A stretch of 16,994 nucleotides of DNA, taken from the NCBI GenBank assembly GCA_947458415.1, contig CANGZG010000035.1:1-16994 (forward strand), read 5' to 3'. The position numbers were made by a program, and so were the translations under genes. This document shows, in pieces, positions 6,693 through 13,656 of the stretch. The stretch comes from Comamonadaceae bacterium (lineage in GTDB: Bacteria > Pseudomonadota > Gammaproteobacteria > Burkholderiales > Burkholderiaceae_C). Every line of letters starts with the position of its first letter. Positions within the stretch are counted from its first letter, which is position 1. The notes beneath the pieces were generated by a model. It did not search any database. It saw only the letters and a program-made list of their open reading frames with translations, and had not been told where the DNA came from.

Positions 6693-7727
6693 TCACAAAC
6701 CTTTCTGCTTTAACCGGGCATCTAAGCGTGAGAACACCCTGCGGGCATTGCCTTCGTAAATCAATTCACGGTCATGTCCATCCAAGATCAGGCTTTCTTC
6801 GATGTAGCGTTTGGTGTCATCGAAGAAAAAACCGGTTTGCGGGTCTATGCCGCGCACGGCACCAATCATTTCTGAAGCAAACAAAATGTTTTTCACAGGT
6901 ATCACGGTGCTGAGCAAGTCAATGCCCGGTTGGTGATAAACACACGTGTCAAAAAAAATGTTGTTGAGCAAATGCTCTTCAAGCAAAGGTTTTTTCAACT
7001 CCTGCGCCAGTCCGCGAAAACGCCCCCAGTGGTAAGGCACAGCGCCACCACCGTGCGGGATCAAAAACTTCAATGTGGGAAAGTCTTTGAACAAATCGCT
7101 GGTGAGGCATTGCATGAACGCGGTGGTGTCTGCATTCAAATAATGCGCACCCGTGGTGTGGAAACAGGCATTGCAACTGGTGGACACATGGACCATGGCC
7201 GGCAAGTCGTACTCGACCATTTTTTCGTAAATCGGGTACCAGTGCTTGTCGCTCAAGGGGGGGCTGGTCCAATGCCCACCCGATGGGTCAGGGTTCAAAT
7301 TGATGCCGACCACACCGTAGTCTTTGACACACTTTTCCAACTCGGGAAGGCAAGTCGCCGGGTCCACCCCGGGCGACTGGGGCAGCATCGCCACGGGCAC
7401 AAAATGGTCCGGAAACAAGGCAGACACACGGAAACACAATTCGTTGCAAATGCCAGCCCATGTGGAGGACACCGCAAAGTCGCCTATGTGGTGCGCCATG
7501 AACGAGGCACGCGGCGAAAACAAAGTGATGTCACTGCCACGCTGCTTCATCAAACGCAGTTGATTGGTTTCAATGCTTTCGCGCAATTCATCGTCGCTGA
7601 TGTGAAGCTCGGATGCGTGCGGCATGCTGGCAGGATCGCTGATGCCTGCGATCTGGCGGTTGCGCCAAGTTTCTAAGGCCTTGGGCGCGGTGGTGTAGTG
7701 GCCGTGACAATCAATGACAAGATCCAT
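6693..7727 (-). CDS. ligJ: 4-oxalomesaconate hydratase
   Basis: Amidohydrolase-2 family, zinc-dependent hydratase (LigJ/PmdE) that adds water to the isomerised 4-oxalomesaconate to give 4-carboxy-4-hydroxy-2-oxoadipate. The N-terminal IDCHGHY supplies two histidine metal ligands (His8 and His10 from the chosen start). MVHVSTSCN, IPHGGGAVPYHWGRFRGL and FASEMIGAVRGIDP match Sphingobium LigJ closely from memory and distinguish it from decarboxylases of the same superfamily (ACMSD type). Length (344 residues) is normal. The start could be TTG 7733, ATG 7730 or ATG 7727; AGGAG at 7739-7735 lies seven bases from the 7727 ATG, so that one is preferred. It starts 31 bp after the prepilin peptidase stop and leads the ligJ-K-I-A-B-C block. 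Confidence 0.93.
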   Translation of the reverse strand: MDLVIDCHGHYTTAPKALETWRNRQIAGISDPASMPHASELHISDDELRESIETNQLRLMKQRGSDITLFSPRASFMAHHIGDFAVSSTWAGICNELCFRVSALFPDHFVPVAMLPQSPGVDPATCLPELEKCVKDYGVVGINLNPDPSGGHWTSPPLSDKHWYPIYEKMVEYDLPAMVHVSTSCNACFHTTGAHYLNADTTAFMQCLTSDLFKDFPTLKFLIPHGGGAVPYHWGRFRGLAQELKKPLLEEHLLNNIFFDTCVYHQPGIDLLSTVIPVKNILFASEMIGAVRGIDPQTGFFFDDTKRYIEESLILDGHDRELIYEGNARRVFSRLDARLKQKGL

Positions 7728-7758
7728 CATCAAACTCCTGAAAAACTGTGGGGATGGG

Positions 7759-8601
7759 CTAGGTGCCCAGCAGATTCAATGGGAACGACACTTTGAACAA
7801 ACCAGCACCCAGCACCAGATGCGGGCCAAAAGGCAAAGGCTCACCGGCTTTCAAATGTCCTCTTACACGCTCGTAAACAGCAAACACCACGCCGCTGACA
7901 GAAGCCAACAGCACCAATCCAGGCAAAGACATCCAACCCAACCATGCACCCAAGGCAGCCAGCAATTTGAAATCGCCTTCACCCATGCCTTGCTTGCCAG
8001 TGATCCAACCGAACACCGATTGCACCGACCACAACACACCGTAGCCCAAAGCAGCACCCCATACACTTTGCTCAAGCGACAGGTCAATCCACCCCAATGA
8101 TGCACACAACATGCCCGCCCACATCAAGGGTAAGGTCAAGCTGTCAGGCAGCAACATGGTGTCTGCATCAATCAGCGCCAATGCGATCAAGACAGTGGCA
8201 AACATGGCCCAAGCCAATGCCGTGACTGAAATGCCGCTGTGCCATGCACAAAAAGCCCAAACCAATGCCACCACGGTTTCCACCAACGGGTAACGCCAAG
8301 AGACTTTGGCATGGCAATGGGCACATCGGCCTTTGAGCCACACAAAACTGAGCACCGGCACCAGATCACGCACACGCAATGGCGTGTGGCAATGGGTGCA
8401 GTGTGAGGCTGGGGTGGCCAAGTTGAACGCCGCCGGGACTTTGGCTTGCGCTTGCTGATTCACCAAATCGAATTCACGCTGCCATTGGTGTTGCATCATT
8501 TGCGGCAAACGCCATACCAACAGGTTGATGAAGCTGCCAATTTGCAAGCCCACCAAGCCCCCGACCAGCGGCCCAAACCAAGCCATGGTTGCCAGGTCCA
8601 T
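7759..8601 (-). CDS. pilD: Type IV prepilin peptidase/N-methyltransferase (PilD/GspO-like)
   Basis: Inner-membrane aspartic protease that cleaves the leader of type IV prepilins or type II pseudopilins and N-methylates the new N-terminus. The 280-residue protein has all family marks: an N-terminal segment with GSFINLLVWRLP (22-33), a cytoplasmic zinc-binding domain with CTHC (68-71) and CAHC (93-96), catalytic aspartates in LALIDADTMLLPD (Asp145 region) and GMGEGDFK (Asp210), and several membrane helices. Both CxxC pairs and both aspartates are intact. The ATG at 8601 shares one base with the dctM stop (TGATG), so it is translationally coupled to the TRAP permease. A longer in-frame opening to 8844 is only shadow of dctM. 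No pilB, pilC or gsp gene is near; pilD normally sits beside pilB-pilC, so the location is odd. Confidence 0.92.
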   Translation of the reverse strand: MDLATMAWFGPLVGGLVGLQIGSFINLLVWRLPQMMQHQWQREFDLVNQQAQAKVPAAFNLATPASHCTHCHTPLRVRDLVPVLSFVWLKGRCAHCHAKVSWRYPLVETVVALVWAFCAWHSGISVTALAWAMFATVLIALALIDADTMLLPDSLTLPLMWAGMLCASLGWIDLSLEQSVWGAALGYGVLWSVQSVFGWITGKQGMGEGDFKLLAALGAWLGWMSLPGLVLLASVSGVVFAVYERVRGHLKAGEPLPFGPHLVLGAGLFKVSFPLNLLGT

Positions 8602-9923
8602 CACATCATTCTCACGGCCCACAGGCATACGCCCGGGACAAACAACAACAACAACAAACGCAAAGCATCCCAAACCAGAAAAGGCAGCACGCCTTTGTAG
8701 GTTTCTGACATGGGCACTTCTTTTGCCAAATTGTTCACCACGTACACATTCAAACCCACAGGCGGTGCAATCAGTCCGATGCCCACGGTCATCAACACCA
8801 AAATGCCAAACCAGATGGCCTTGAGGTCTGGTGGCAAACCCCATAAGTCCAGTTGCATGATGGCAGGAAAAATCACAGGGATGGTCAGCAGCAACATAGA
8901 CAACTCATCCATGACGCAACCCAACACGACATACAACAACAGCACAGCGAACACGACTGCAATGGGCGCCACAGGCAAATGGGTGACCCAGTCAGCCACC
9001 AACGAAGGCATGGCCGACAAAGCCAGTGCAGCATTCATCATGTCGGCACCCAAAAAAATCATGAACACCATGGCACTGGTTTCGGCGGTGCTCAACAAAG
9101 CCTGTCGCATGCCCGCACCTTTGAGTTCACCCCGGGCCAAGCCCACCACAAAGGTCAGCAAAGCACCGATGGCCGCGCCTTCGGTAGGCGAAAAAATACC
9201 ACCGTAAATGCCGCCGAACACCACCAAGAAAATCATCAAAATCGGCCAGATTTTCCAAAGTGCATTCCAGCGTTCAGTGCGGGTGGCTTGCGCGCTCGGT
9301 GGAGCCATGTCCGGACGCAAACGACAGTACACAGAGATCACCGCCATGTAGCCGAGTGCAGCCAATATGCCCGGCACAATCGCCGCCGCAAACAACTTGG
9401 CAATGTTTTGTTCGGTCAAGATGGCATAGACCACCAAGGGAACCGAGGGCGGAATGAGGATACCCAAGGTGCCACCGGTCGCCAATGTGGCGGTGGACAA
9501 CCGACCCAAATAGCCATGGGCTTTCATTTCAGGATAAGCCACTTGTGTGATGGTGGCCGATGTCGCCACAGATGAACCACACACCGCACCAAAAGCGGCC
9601 GCACTCAAAATGGCCGCCATGGCCAAGCCACCGCGTACATGGCCAATGAATGCAGAAGCGGCACGAAACAAGTCTCGGCTCAAGCCGCCTTGGGTAGCGA
9701 AATTGCCCATCAACAAAAACAAGGGGATCACACTCAACTCGTACACGGTCAATCGCGCAACCGCACTGCCTTTGAGCAAATTGAACAAAGCCATTTCGTT
9801 GTTGATGGCCCAATACCCAAGGGCTCCAGGAATGAACATGGCCGCTGCAATCGGCACGCGCACCATCATCATGAGCAACATCAAGGCAAACATGCCCAAA
9901 CCGATCAGCGCAGGCGAATTCAT
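8601..9923 (-). CDS. dctM: TRAP transporter large permease subunit
   Basis: The large membrane subunit of a tripartite ATP-independent periplasmic transporter, forming the Na+-coupled transport channel in the inner membrane. At 440 residues it has the usual length and about 12 hydrophobic segments. Family motifs include GAVCGSSVATSATI near residues 112-125, GGTLGILIPPSVPLVVYA near 149-166, GGIFSPTEGAA, and a C-terminal GLIAPPVGLNVYV. The ATG overlaps the dctQ stop as ATGA, and its own stop overlaps the start of the prepilin peptidase. A run of five AAC triplets on the plus strand (8641-8655) corresponds to a leucine-rich stretch of the last helix. The substrate is set by DctP; context suggests an aromatic or dicarboxylic acid. 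Confidence 0.95.
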   Translation of the reverse strand: MNSPALIGLGMFALMLLMMMVRVPIAAAMFIPGALGYWAINNEMALFNLLKGSAVARLTVYELSVIPLFLLMGNFATQGGLSRDLFRAASAFIGHVRGGLAMAAILSAAAFGAVCGSSVATSATITQVAYPEMKAHGYLGRLSTATLATGGTLGILIPPSVPLVVYAILTEQNIAKLFAAAIVPGILAALGYMAVISVYCRLRPDMAPPSAQATRTERWNALWKIWPILMIFLVVFGGIYGGIFSPTEGAAIGALLTFVVGLARGELKGAGMRQALLSTAETSAMVFMIFLGADMMNAALALSAMPSLVADWVTHLPVAPIAVVFAVLLLYVVLGCVMDELSMLLLTIPVIFPAIMQLDLWGLPPDLKAIWFGILVLMTVGIGLIAPPVGLNVYVVNNLAKEVPMSETYKGVLPFLVWDALRLLLLLFVPGVCLWAVRMM

Positions 9924-10423
9924 GCTGAAAAATCAGTGTGAACAACTGGCAGTGAGCCGTTCAAAGCCAGTTGCCATGCCTGAACAATGGCCACCAACGC
10001 AGCCAACGCCAAACCGGGGGACAAACATGCATAAGCCCACCACATGGGCAGCCCCAAAATCATGCTGGCTTCAAACGATTGGTAGGCATCGGCAGCGCCC
10101 ACGGCAGAGCGCCAAGACAACACGGCATACATCAGCGCCAGCATGACACAGCCGACCGCATCCAGTTTTGAGTTGGTTTTGTCAGAAGTGTGTTGCGTGA
10201 AGAAGTCCACCAAAATATTGCCGCCCCGCCATTGACACCAAGGCAGGCACAAAGACAGACTCAAAGCGATGCCCATTTGCACCATTTCAACATCGCCCTG
10301 CACAGGCGCTTGAAACAGCGCGCGACCGATGACACTCCATGCTGTCATGGCCGCGATCAACAACGCAAATGCCACGCCGGTCATGCCGCACCAAGCGCTT
10401 AAGCGGTGTAAAAAACCGTTCAC
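9920..10423 (-). CDS. dctQ: TRAP transporter small permease subunit
   Basis: The four-helix small membrane subunit of the TRAP transporter, 167 residues. Hydrophobic helices lie near residues 13-33, 50-62, 90-106 and 128-148, and the family pattern of an acidic loop (VQGDVEMVQMG) followed by a helix with a conserved tryptophan (LPWCQWRGGNILVDFF) is visible. The start is GTG, overlapping the dctP stop as GTGA; the stop overlaps the dctM ATG as ATGA. This chain of overlaps makes dctP-dctQ-dctM one translational unit. No strong Shine-Dalgarno precedes the GTG, consistent with coupling. Confidence 0.9.
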   Translation of the reverse strand: MNGFLHRLSAWCGMTGVAFALLIAAMTAWSVIGRALFQAPVQGDVEMVQMGIALSLSLCLPWCQWRGGNILVDFFTQHTSDKTNSKLDAVGCVMLALMYAVLSWRSAVGAADAYQSFEASMILGLPMWWAYACLSPGLALAALVAIVQAWQLALNGSLPVVHTDFSA

Positions 10424-11451
10424 TTTTTGTGTTTGGCCAGCAAGTCAGTGGCGTCTTGCAACAGTTGACGTCCATTCAAGCCACGGCGACCAACCTCATC
10501 AAACCATTCGTCGCGTAAAGGCGCGGCAGCTTTGATCCAGTTGTCAGTTTCAGCTGGTGACAACACCCAAATGGTGTTGCCACGGGTCTGTGCAGATTTG
10601 CGTCCCACGTCTTGGCTTTGGTCCCATACCTTGCCTATTTGTTTGGAGAAAGCAGCCCCGCTGTTGTTGTCAATCACCGCCTTCAAGTCGGGCGGCAAAC
10701 TGTCATAGCGGGATTGGTTCATCGCGAAGACGAAGACAGCGGAGTACATGGACGGTTTAGATGGGTGGGTCTCGGTATGGAACTTGGTCATCTCTTGCAA
10801 CTTGAAACCGGGGATGACTTCCCAAGGCAACAAAAACCCATCGATGGTGCCTTTGGACAAAGCGTCTGCCACCGCAGGCACCGGCATGCCCACAGGCGTG
10901 GCACCCAATTTGGCCAACAGTTTGTTGGTCAAGCGTGTCGGTGCACGCATTTTGAGGCCTTTGAAGTCGTCCAAGGTTTTGATTTGCTTGGTGGCCGTGT
11001 GCGCATATCCCTCGTCATGCACCCACACCGCCAAAATTTTGGTGCCCGGAAATTCTTTGAGCGCATTTTTTTGCAAATAGTCCCAGGCCGCAGAAGCTGC
11101 CACTTCGGCGGAGTTGGTCAAAAACGGCAACTCGAACACTTCCATGGAGGGAAAACGACCAGCGGTGTAACCGGGCAAAGTCACGACCAAATCATCGACG
11201 CCATCGCGTACCCGGTCAACCAGTTGCGCAGGTGTGCCGCCGCCCGACATGGCGGGCAGCAATTGGCATTTCAAATGGTTTTTGGATTCGGTCGCGATTT
11301 TTTCGCACCACGGCCCGATGACCCGCGTGGGTGCCATGGCGGTGGTCGGCCAAATATGGTGGAACTTCAACACCACTTCTTGTGCTGTGGCCATTCCGGG
11401 GAGGGTCGCGGCAACCATCCAAAGCAAAGATAAACGCAAGTGATTCAGCAT
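10420..11451 (-). CDS. dctP: TRAP transporter periplasmic substrate-binding protein
   Basis: Periplasmic solute receptor of the TRAP transporter, 343 residues from the ATG at 11451. That start gives a clean Sec signal peptide: a hydrophobic core LSLLWMVAATL with likely cleavage after MATA (residue 23) before QEVVLKFHH; a GAAGA-like ribosome site lies six bases upstream. The mature part has the DctP fold signatures: LKFHHIWP, VFELPFL, LKMRAPTRLTNKLLAKLGATPVGMP, with the conserved ligand-carboxylate arginine expected in MRAPTR, and GTIDGFLLPWE. It is the first transporter gene, 135 bp downstream of the GntR regulator, behind a possible promoter. The ligand is probably a carboxylate; protocatechuate, hydroxybenzoates or phthalate-type acids are candidates by context only. 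Confidence 0.93.
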   Translation of the reverse strand: MLNHLRLSLLWMVAATLPGMATAQEVVLKFHHIWPTTAMAPTRVIGPWCEKIATESKNHLKCQLLPAMSGGGTPAQLVDRVRDGVDDLVVTLPGYTAGRFPSMEVFELPFLTNSAEVAASAAWDYLQKNALKEFPGTKILAVWVHDEGYAHTATKQIKTLDDFKGLKMRAPTRLTNKLLAKLGATPVGMPVPAVADALSKGTIDGFLLPWEVIPGFKLQEMTKFHTETHPSKPSMYSAVFVFAMNQSRYDSLPPDLKAVIDNNSGAAFSKQIGKVWDQSQDVGRKSAQTRGNTIWVLSPAETDNWIKAAAPLRDEWFDEVGRRGLNGRQLLQDATDLLAKHKK

Positions 11452-11498
11452 GGGCAATTCTTCAAGACGGGGAGAGAACACAGGGCTGCCCGTTTGGG

Positions 11499-11512
11499 CT
11501 GTGCCAGCACAG
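11499..11512. promoter_or_regulatory. Inverted repeat at the putative dctP transcription start
   Basis: CTGTGC-CA-GCACAG is a perfect 6+6 inverted repeat with a 2-base centre, directly downstream of the putative dctP -10 box and where transcription would begin. That is a classic place for a repressor operator. A second, weaker inverted repeat (TCAG-ACA-CTGA, 11523-11533) lies between the -10 and -35 boxes. Which regulator binds is unknown; neither resembles the GTATAC sites upstream of the GntR gene. Confidence 0.4.
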
Positions 11513-11539
11513 ACTATAACGTTCAGACACTGACGCCAA
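11513..11539 (-). promoter_or_regulatory. Putative sigma-70 promoter for dctPQM and downstream lig genes
   Basis: On the minus strand TTGGCG (11539-11534) and TATAGT (11518-11513) resemble -35 and -10 boxes, the latter 5 of 6 to consensus. The spacing of 15 bases is shorter than ideal, as expected for an activated or regulated promoter. It lies in the only sizeable gap (135 bp) between the regulator and dctP. The prediction is by eye. Confidence 0.4.
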
Positions 11540-11586
11540 CCTGATCTTGGCACAAGCCTGCAGCAGATTGGGACATGTGCAAAACC

Positions 11587-12411
11587 TCATGTTGGGGCTC
11601 GGCGTATCAGCTTGACCCCAGGCAACTGCGCAGAGTGACTGCTGCGAACGGCATGGCTCAAATTGCGTTGCGCCAGTCGCGAGTGTTCGCGCATGATGGC
11701 TTCAGCACGAGCACCTTCCCGTTGCTCAATCGCTTGCAACACTTGGCGGTGCTGGTCTTGCGCCACGATCAACATGTCGCGTGCTTGAGGGCTGTTGGCT
11801 TGACTCACTACAAACCCAGACGGTGACGCAAACGGCAAACCAACCACACGCTCCCACTCGCGGCGCACCACAGAACTGCCGGCCATGTCTTGCAAAAGCG
11901 CATGGAACTGTTCATTGCGCGCGACGTACGCGCTGAAAGCCTCTTCATTCAAACGGTCAGCGGCCAAAAGCAGGTCAATGCTTTGCAAGCAATCACGCGC
12001 GCGTGACAGCAAGTCAGGCGAGCAGCCGCGCTCGGCGGCCAGTCGAGCCGCCAAGCCCTCTAGCGTGCCGCGCAATTCAATGGCATCGGACACATCTTGC
12101 TCGGTGAATGTACGCACGGCATAGCCGCCATGGGCCAATGACTCCAGCAAACCTTCTTGCTCTAGCTTCATCAATGCCGTACGAATCGGCGTGCGCGACA
12201 CACCCAATTTGTCTACCAATGTCAATTCAGCAATGCGCGCACCCGCTGGCAACTCGGCGGCCAAAATCATTTCTCGCAAACGCAGTTGTGCACGCACGGC
12301 CTGGGAATTGCCGGCAAGGGGCTCAACGGTCAAATGGGGGGGCGAAGAATGGATCAAGGGGTGGCAACCGGGGGCGTTAACACATGAACACAATGGCGAA
12401 ATTGTATACAA
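11587..12411 (-). CDS. GntR-family transcriptional regulator, FadR/FCD subfamily
   Basis: One-component regulator with an N-terminal winged helix (about residues 36-102; recognition part TLVDKLGVSRTPIRTALMKL) and a C-terminal FCD ligand domain (about 108-250). In the FCD domain Asn166, His170 (NEQFHALL), His221 (QDQHRQVL) and His243 (REHSR) occupy the usual metal-ligand positions, with Asn where many members have Asp. The length from TTG 12411 is 274. No ATG start exists: candidate starts are TTG 12411, 12393, 12357 and 12333. The first has the best ribosome site (AGG five bases upstream) and follows a stop codon; the first 30 residues are atypical, so a later start is possible. It is upstream of dctP in the same direction and divergent from the methyltransferase gene, so it probably controls one or both and itself. 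Confidence 0.88.
   Translation of the reverse strand: MYTISPLCSCVNAPGCHPLIHSSPPHLTVEPLAGNSQAVRAQLRLREMILAAELPAGARIAELTLVDKLGVSRTPIRTALMKLEQEGLLESLAHGGYAVRTFTEQDVSDAIELRGTLEGLAARLAAERGCSPDLLSRARDCLQSIDLLLAADRLNEEAFSAYVARNEQFHALLQDMAGSSVVRREWERVVGLPFASPSGFVVSQANSPQARDMLIVAQDQHRQVLQAIEQREGARAEAIMREHSRLAQRNLSHAVRSSHSAQLPGVKLIRRAPT
12402..12411. promoter_or_regulatory. Perfect palindromic operator candidate overlapping the regulator start
   Basis: TTGTATACAA is a perfect 10-bp palindrome lying exactly on the preferred TTG start of the GntR-family gene. Short palindromes with a GTATAC-type core are common binding sites for FCD-type GntR regulators. Its position suggests autorepression. A second GTATAC core is centred 64 bp away, across the divergent promoter region. 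Confidence 0.5.
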
Positions 12412-12464
12412 CGTAGCCTAAAAAACCCATGAAAATGACAAATTAATCGATTTTTTGGGGTGTT

Positions 12465-12475
12465 TATGTATACTT
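12465..12475 (+). promoter_or_regulatory. Putative -10 box and second GTATAC site of the methyltransferase gene
   Basis: TATGTATACTT contains TATACT (12469-12474), a 5-of-6 match to the sigma-70 -10 box, read towards the methyltransferase gene at 12514. The same bases hold a GTATAC core (12468-12473), shared with the palindrome at 12402-12411. Binding here would cover the promoter. No convincing -35 box is visible; TCGATT at 12447-12452 is a poor candidate with a 16-base spacer. Confidence 0.45.
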
Positions 12476-12513
12476 CGCCAGGTTTAAATCCGATCCACTG
12501 CCCAGGAGCCTCC

Positions 12514-13632
12514 ATGACCACGCCCCACATTCCCGCACGCTTTGACCATGTCGGCAGTTTTTTGCGCCCCGCCTACTTGCTTGAAGCCCGCGAACAAAAA
12601 GCCAAAGGCGTGATCACTGCGGCGCAACTGCGCGAGGTCGAAGACAAAGCCATCACTGAGATTGTGAAGTTTCAAGAAGATGTCGGTTTGAAATCCATCA
12701 CCGACGGCGAGTTTCGGCGCACGTATTTCCATATCGATTTTTTAGAGCAAATGGGCGGCGTGAAAACCGACATCCCCGTCACCATTGAACGCTCGGATGG
12801 CACCCAAGAATTGGCGCCGCCCGTCATTCGCGTGATCGACAAAGTACGCCATGTCAAAGACATTCAACTTGCTGACTTCAACTACCTGACATCCCAAATT
12901 GCCAAAGGCAGCACGCCCAAGGTGACCATCCCCTCGCCCACCATGCTGCACTTTCGGGGTGGCCGCGCTGGCATCAGCAAGGAGGCCTACCCAGAGCTTG
13001 ACCCGTCGTTTTATGACGACGTGGCACAGGCTTACGGCGATGAATTGCGTTCGCTGGCCGCGGCAGGCTGCACCTATGTGCAAATGGACGACACCAACCT
13101 CGCCTATTTGTGCGATGACAAGATGCGCGAAGCAGCCCGCGCCCGTGGCGACGATCCCAATGAATTGCCACACCGTTATGCGGCCTTCATCAACAAAGTG
13201 GTGGCACAAAAACCCGCAGGCATGACATTGGCCATGCACTTGTGCCGTGGCAATTTCAAAAGCACGCACGCGGCAGCTGGCAACTACGAACCGGTGGCAG
13301 AAGCTTTGTTATCCGAGATGAACATAGACGCGTATTTTCTGGAATACGACGATGACCGCAGCGGCGACTTCCGTCCTTTGCGCTACTTGGCCAAAGACAA
13401 ATTGGTGGTGCTGGGTTTGGTGACCACCAAATTTGGTGCGATGGAAAGCAAAGACAACCTCAAGCGCCGCATCGATGAAGCCGCGAAATACGCGCCGCTC
13501 TCACAACTGGCTTTGTCACCGCAGTGTGGCTTTTCCAGCACGGTGCACGGCAACAACATCGCGGTGGACGACCAACGCAACAAATTGCGTTTGGTGGTCG
13601 AAACAGCCCGTGAAGTGTGGGGCGATGCGTAA
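12514..13632 (+). CDS. MetE catalytic-domain-type (cobalamin-independent methionine synthase II family) methyltransferase
   Basis: A 372-residue protein of the YxjG-like group, containing only the C-terminal catalytic barrel of MetE (full MetE is about 750 residues). Zinc ligands of MetE are conserved: His242 and Cys244 (AMHLCRGN), Glu278 (FLEYDD) and Cys338 (SPQCGFSS), with Asp192-193 (QMDDTNL) in the substrate site. The opening FDHVGSFLRPAYL and ITDGEFRRTYFH are typical. The ATG at 12514 is chosen for its strong AGGAG five bases upstream; an opening from 12460 covers the promoter and is not used. Expected chemistry is methyl transfer to a thiol such as homocysteine, but the methyl donor for these short proteins is uncertain. 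It is divergent from the GntR gene, likely co-regulated with it. A role in disposing of methyl groups from methoxylated aromatics is speculation. Confidence 0.88.
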   Translation: MTTPHIPARFDHVGSFLRPAYLLEAREQKAKGVITAAQLREVEDKAITEIVKFQEDVGLKSITDGEFRRTYFHIDFLEQMGGVKTDIPVTIERSDGTQELAPPVIRVIDKVRHVKDIQLADFNYLTSQIAKGSTPKVTIPSPTMLHFRGGRAGISKEAYPELDPSFYDDVAQAYGDELRSLAAAGCTYVQMDDTNLAYLCDDKMREAARARGDDPNELPHRYAAFINKVVAQKPAGMTLAMHLCRGNFKSTHAAAGNYEPVAEALLSEMNIDAYFLEYDDDRSGDFRPLRYLAKDKLVVLGLVTTKFGAMESKDNLKRRIDEAAKYAPLSQLALSPQCGFSSTVHGNNIAVDDQRNKLRLVVETAREVWGDA

Positions 13633-13635
13633 AGG

Positions 13636-13648
13636 CCGCGTCACGCGG
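13636..13648. terminator. GC-rich hairpin between convergent genes, possible bidirectional terminator
   Basis: CCGCG-TCA-CGCGG is a perfect 5-bp all-GC stem with a 3-nt loop in the 24-bp gap between the methyltransferase stop and the crotonase stop. There is no U-tract on the plus strand; on the minus strand it is followed by CCTTT, slightly U-rich. It is well placed to end both transcripts but atypical. Confidence 0.35.
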
Positions 13649-13656
13649 GGTGCAAC

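Noticed and set aside
8641..8655. Five tandem AAC triplets, possible phase-variable microsatellite
   Set aside because: A trinucleotide repeat cannot shift the frame; it encodes leucines in the last helix of DctM and is short.
8602..8844. Upstream in-frame extension of the prepilin peptidase
   Set aside because: The extra 81 residues lack hydrophobic family features and fully overlap dctM coding sequence; the ATG at 8601 places the conserved N-terminal segment correctly.
10612..11433. Plus-strand open frame of about 270 codons opposite dctP
   Set aside because: Composition is rich in His, Gln, Arg and Gly without domain structure; dctP on the other strand has a signal peptide and family motifs.
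11587..11610. Palindrome search at the 3' end of the regulator for a terminator before dctP
   Set aside because: No stem followed by a T-run is visible on the minus strand in 11452-11586, so read-through from the regulator into dctP remains possible.
12460..12513. Longer start for the MetE-like gene at 12460
   Set aside because: It would translate through the -10 box; the ATG at 12514 has a strong AGGAG and begins at the family start.
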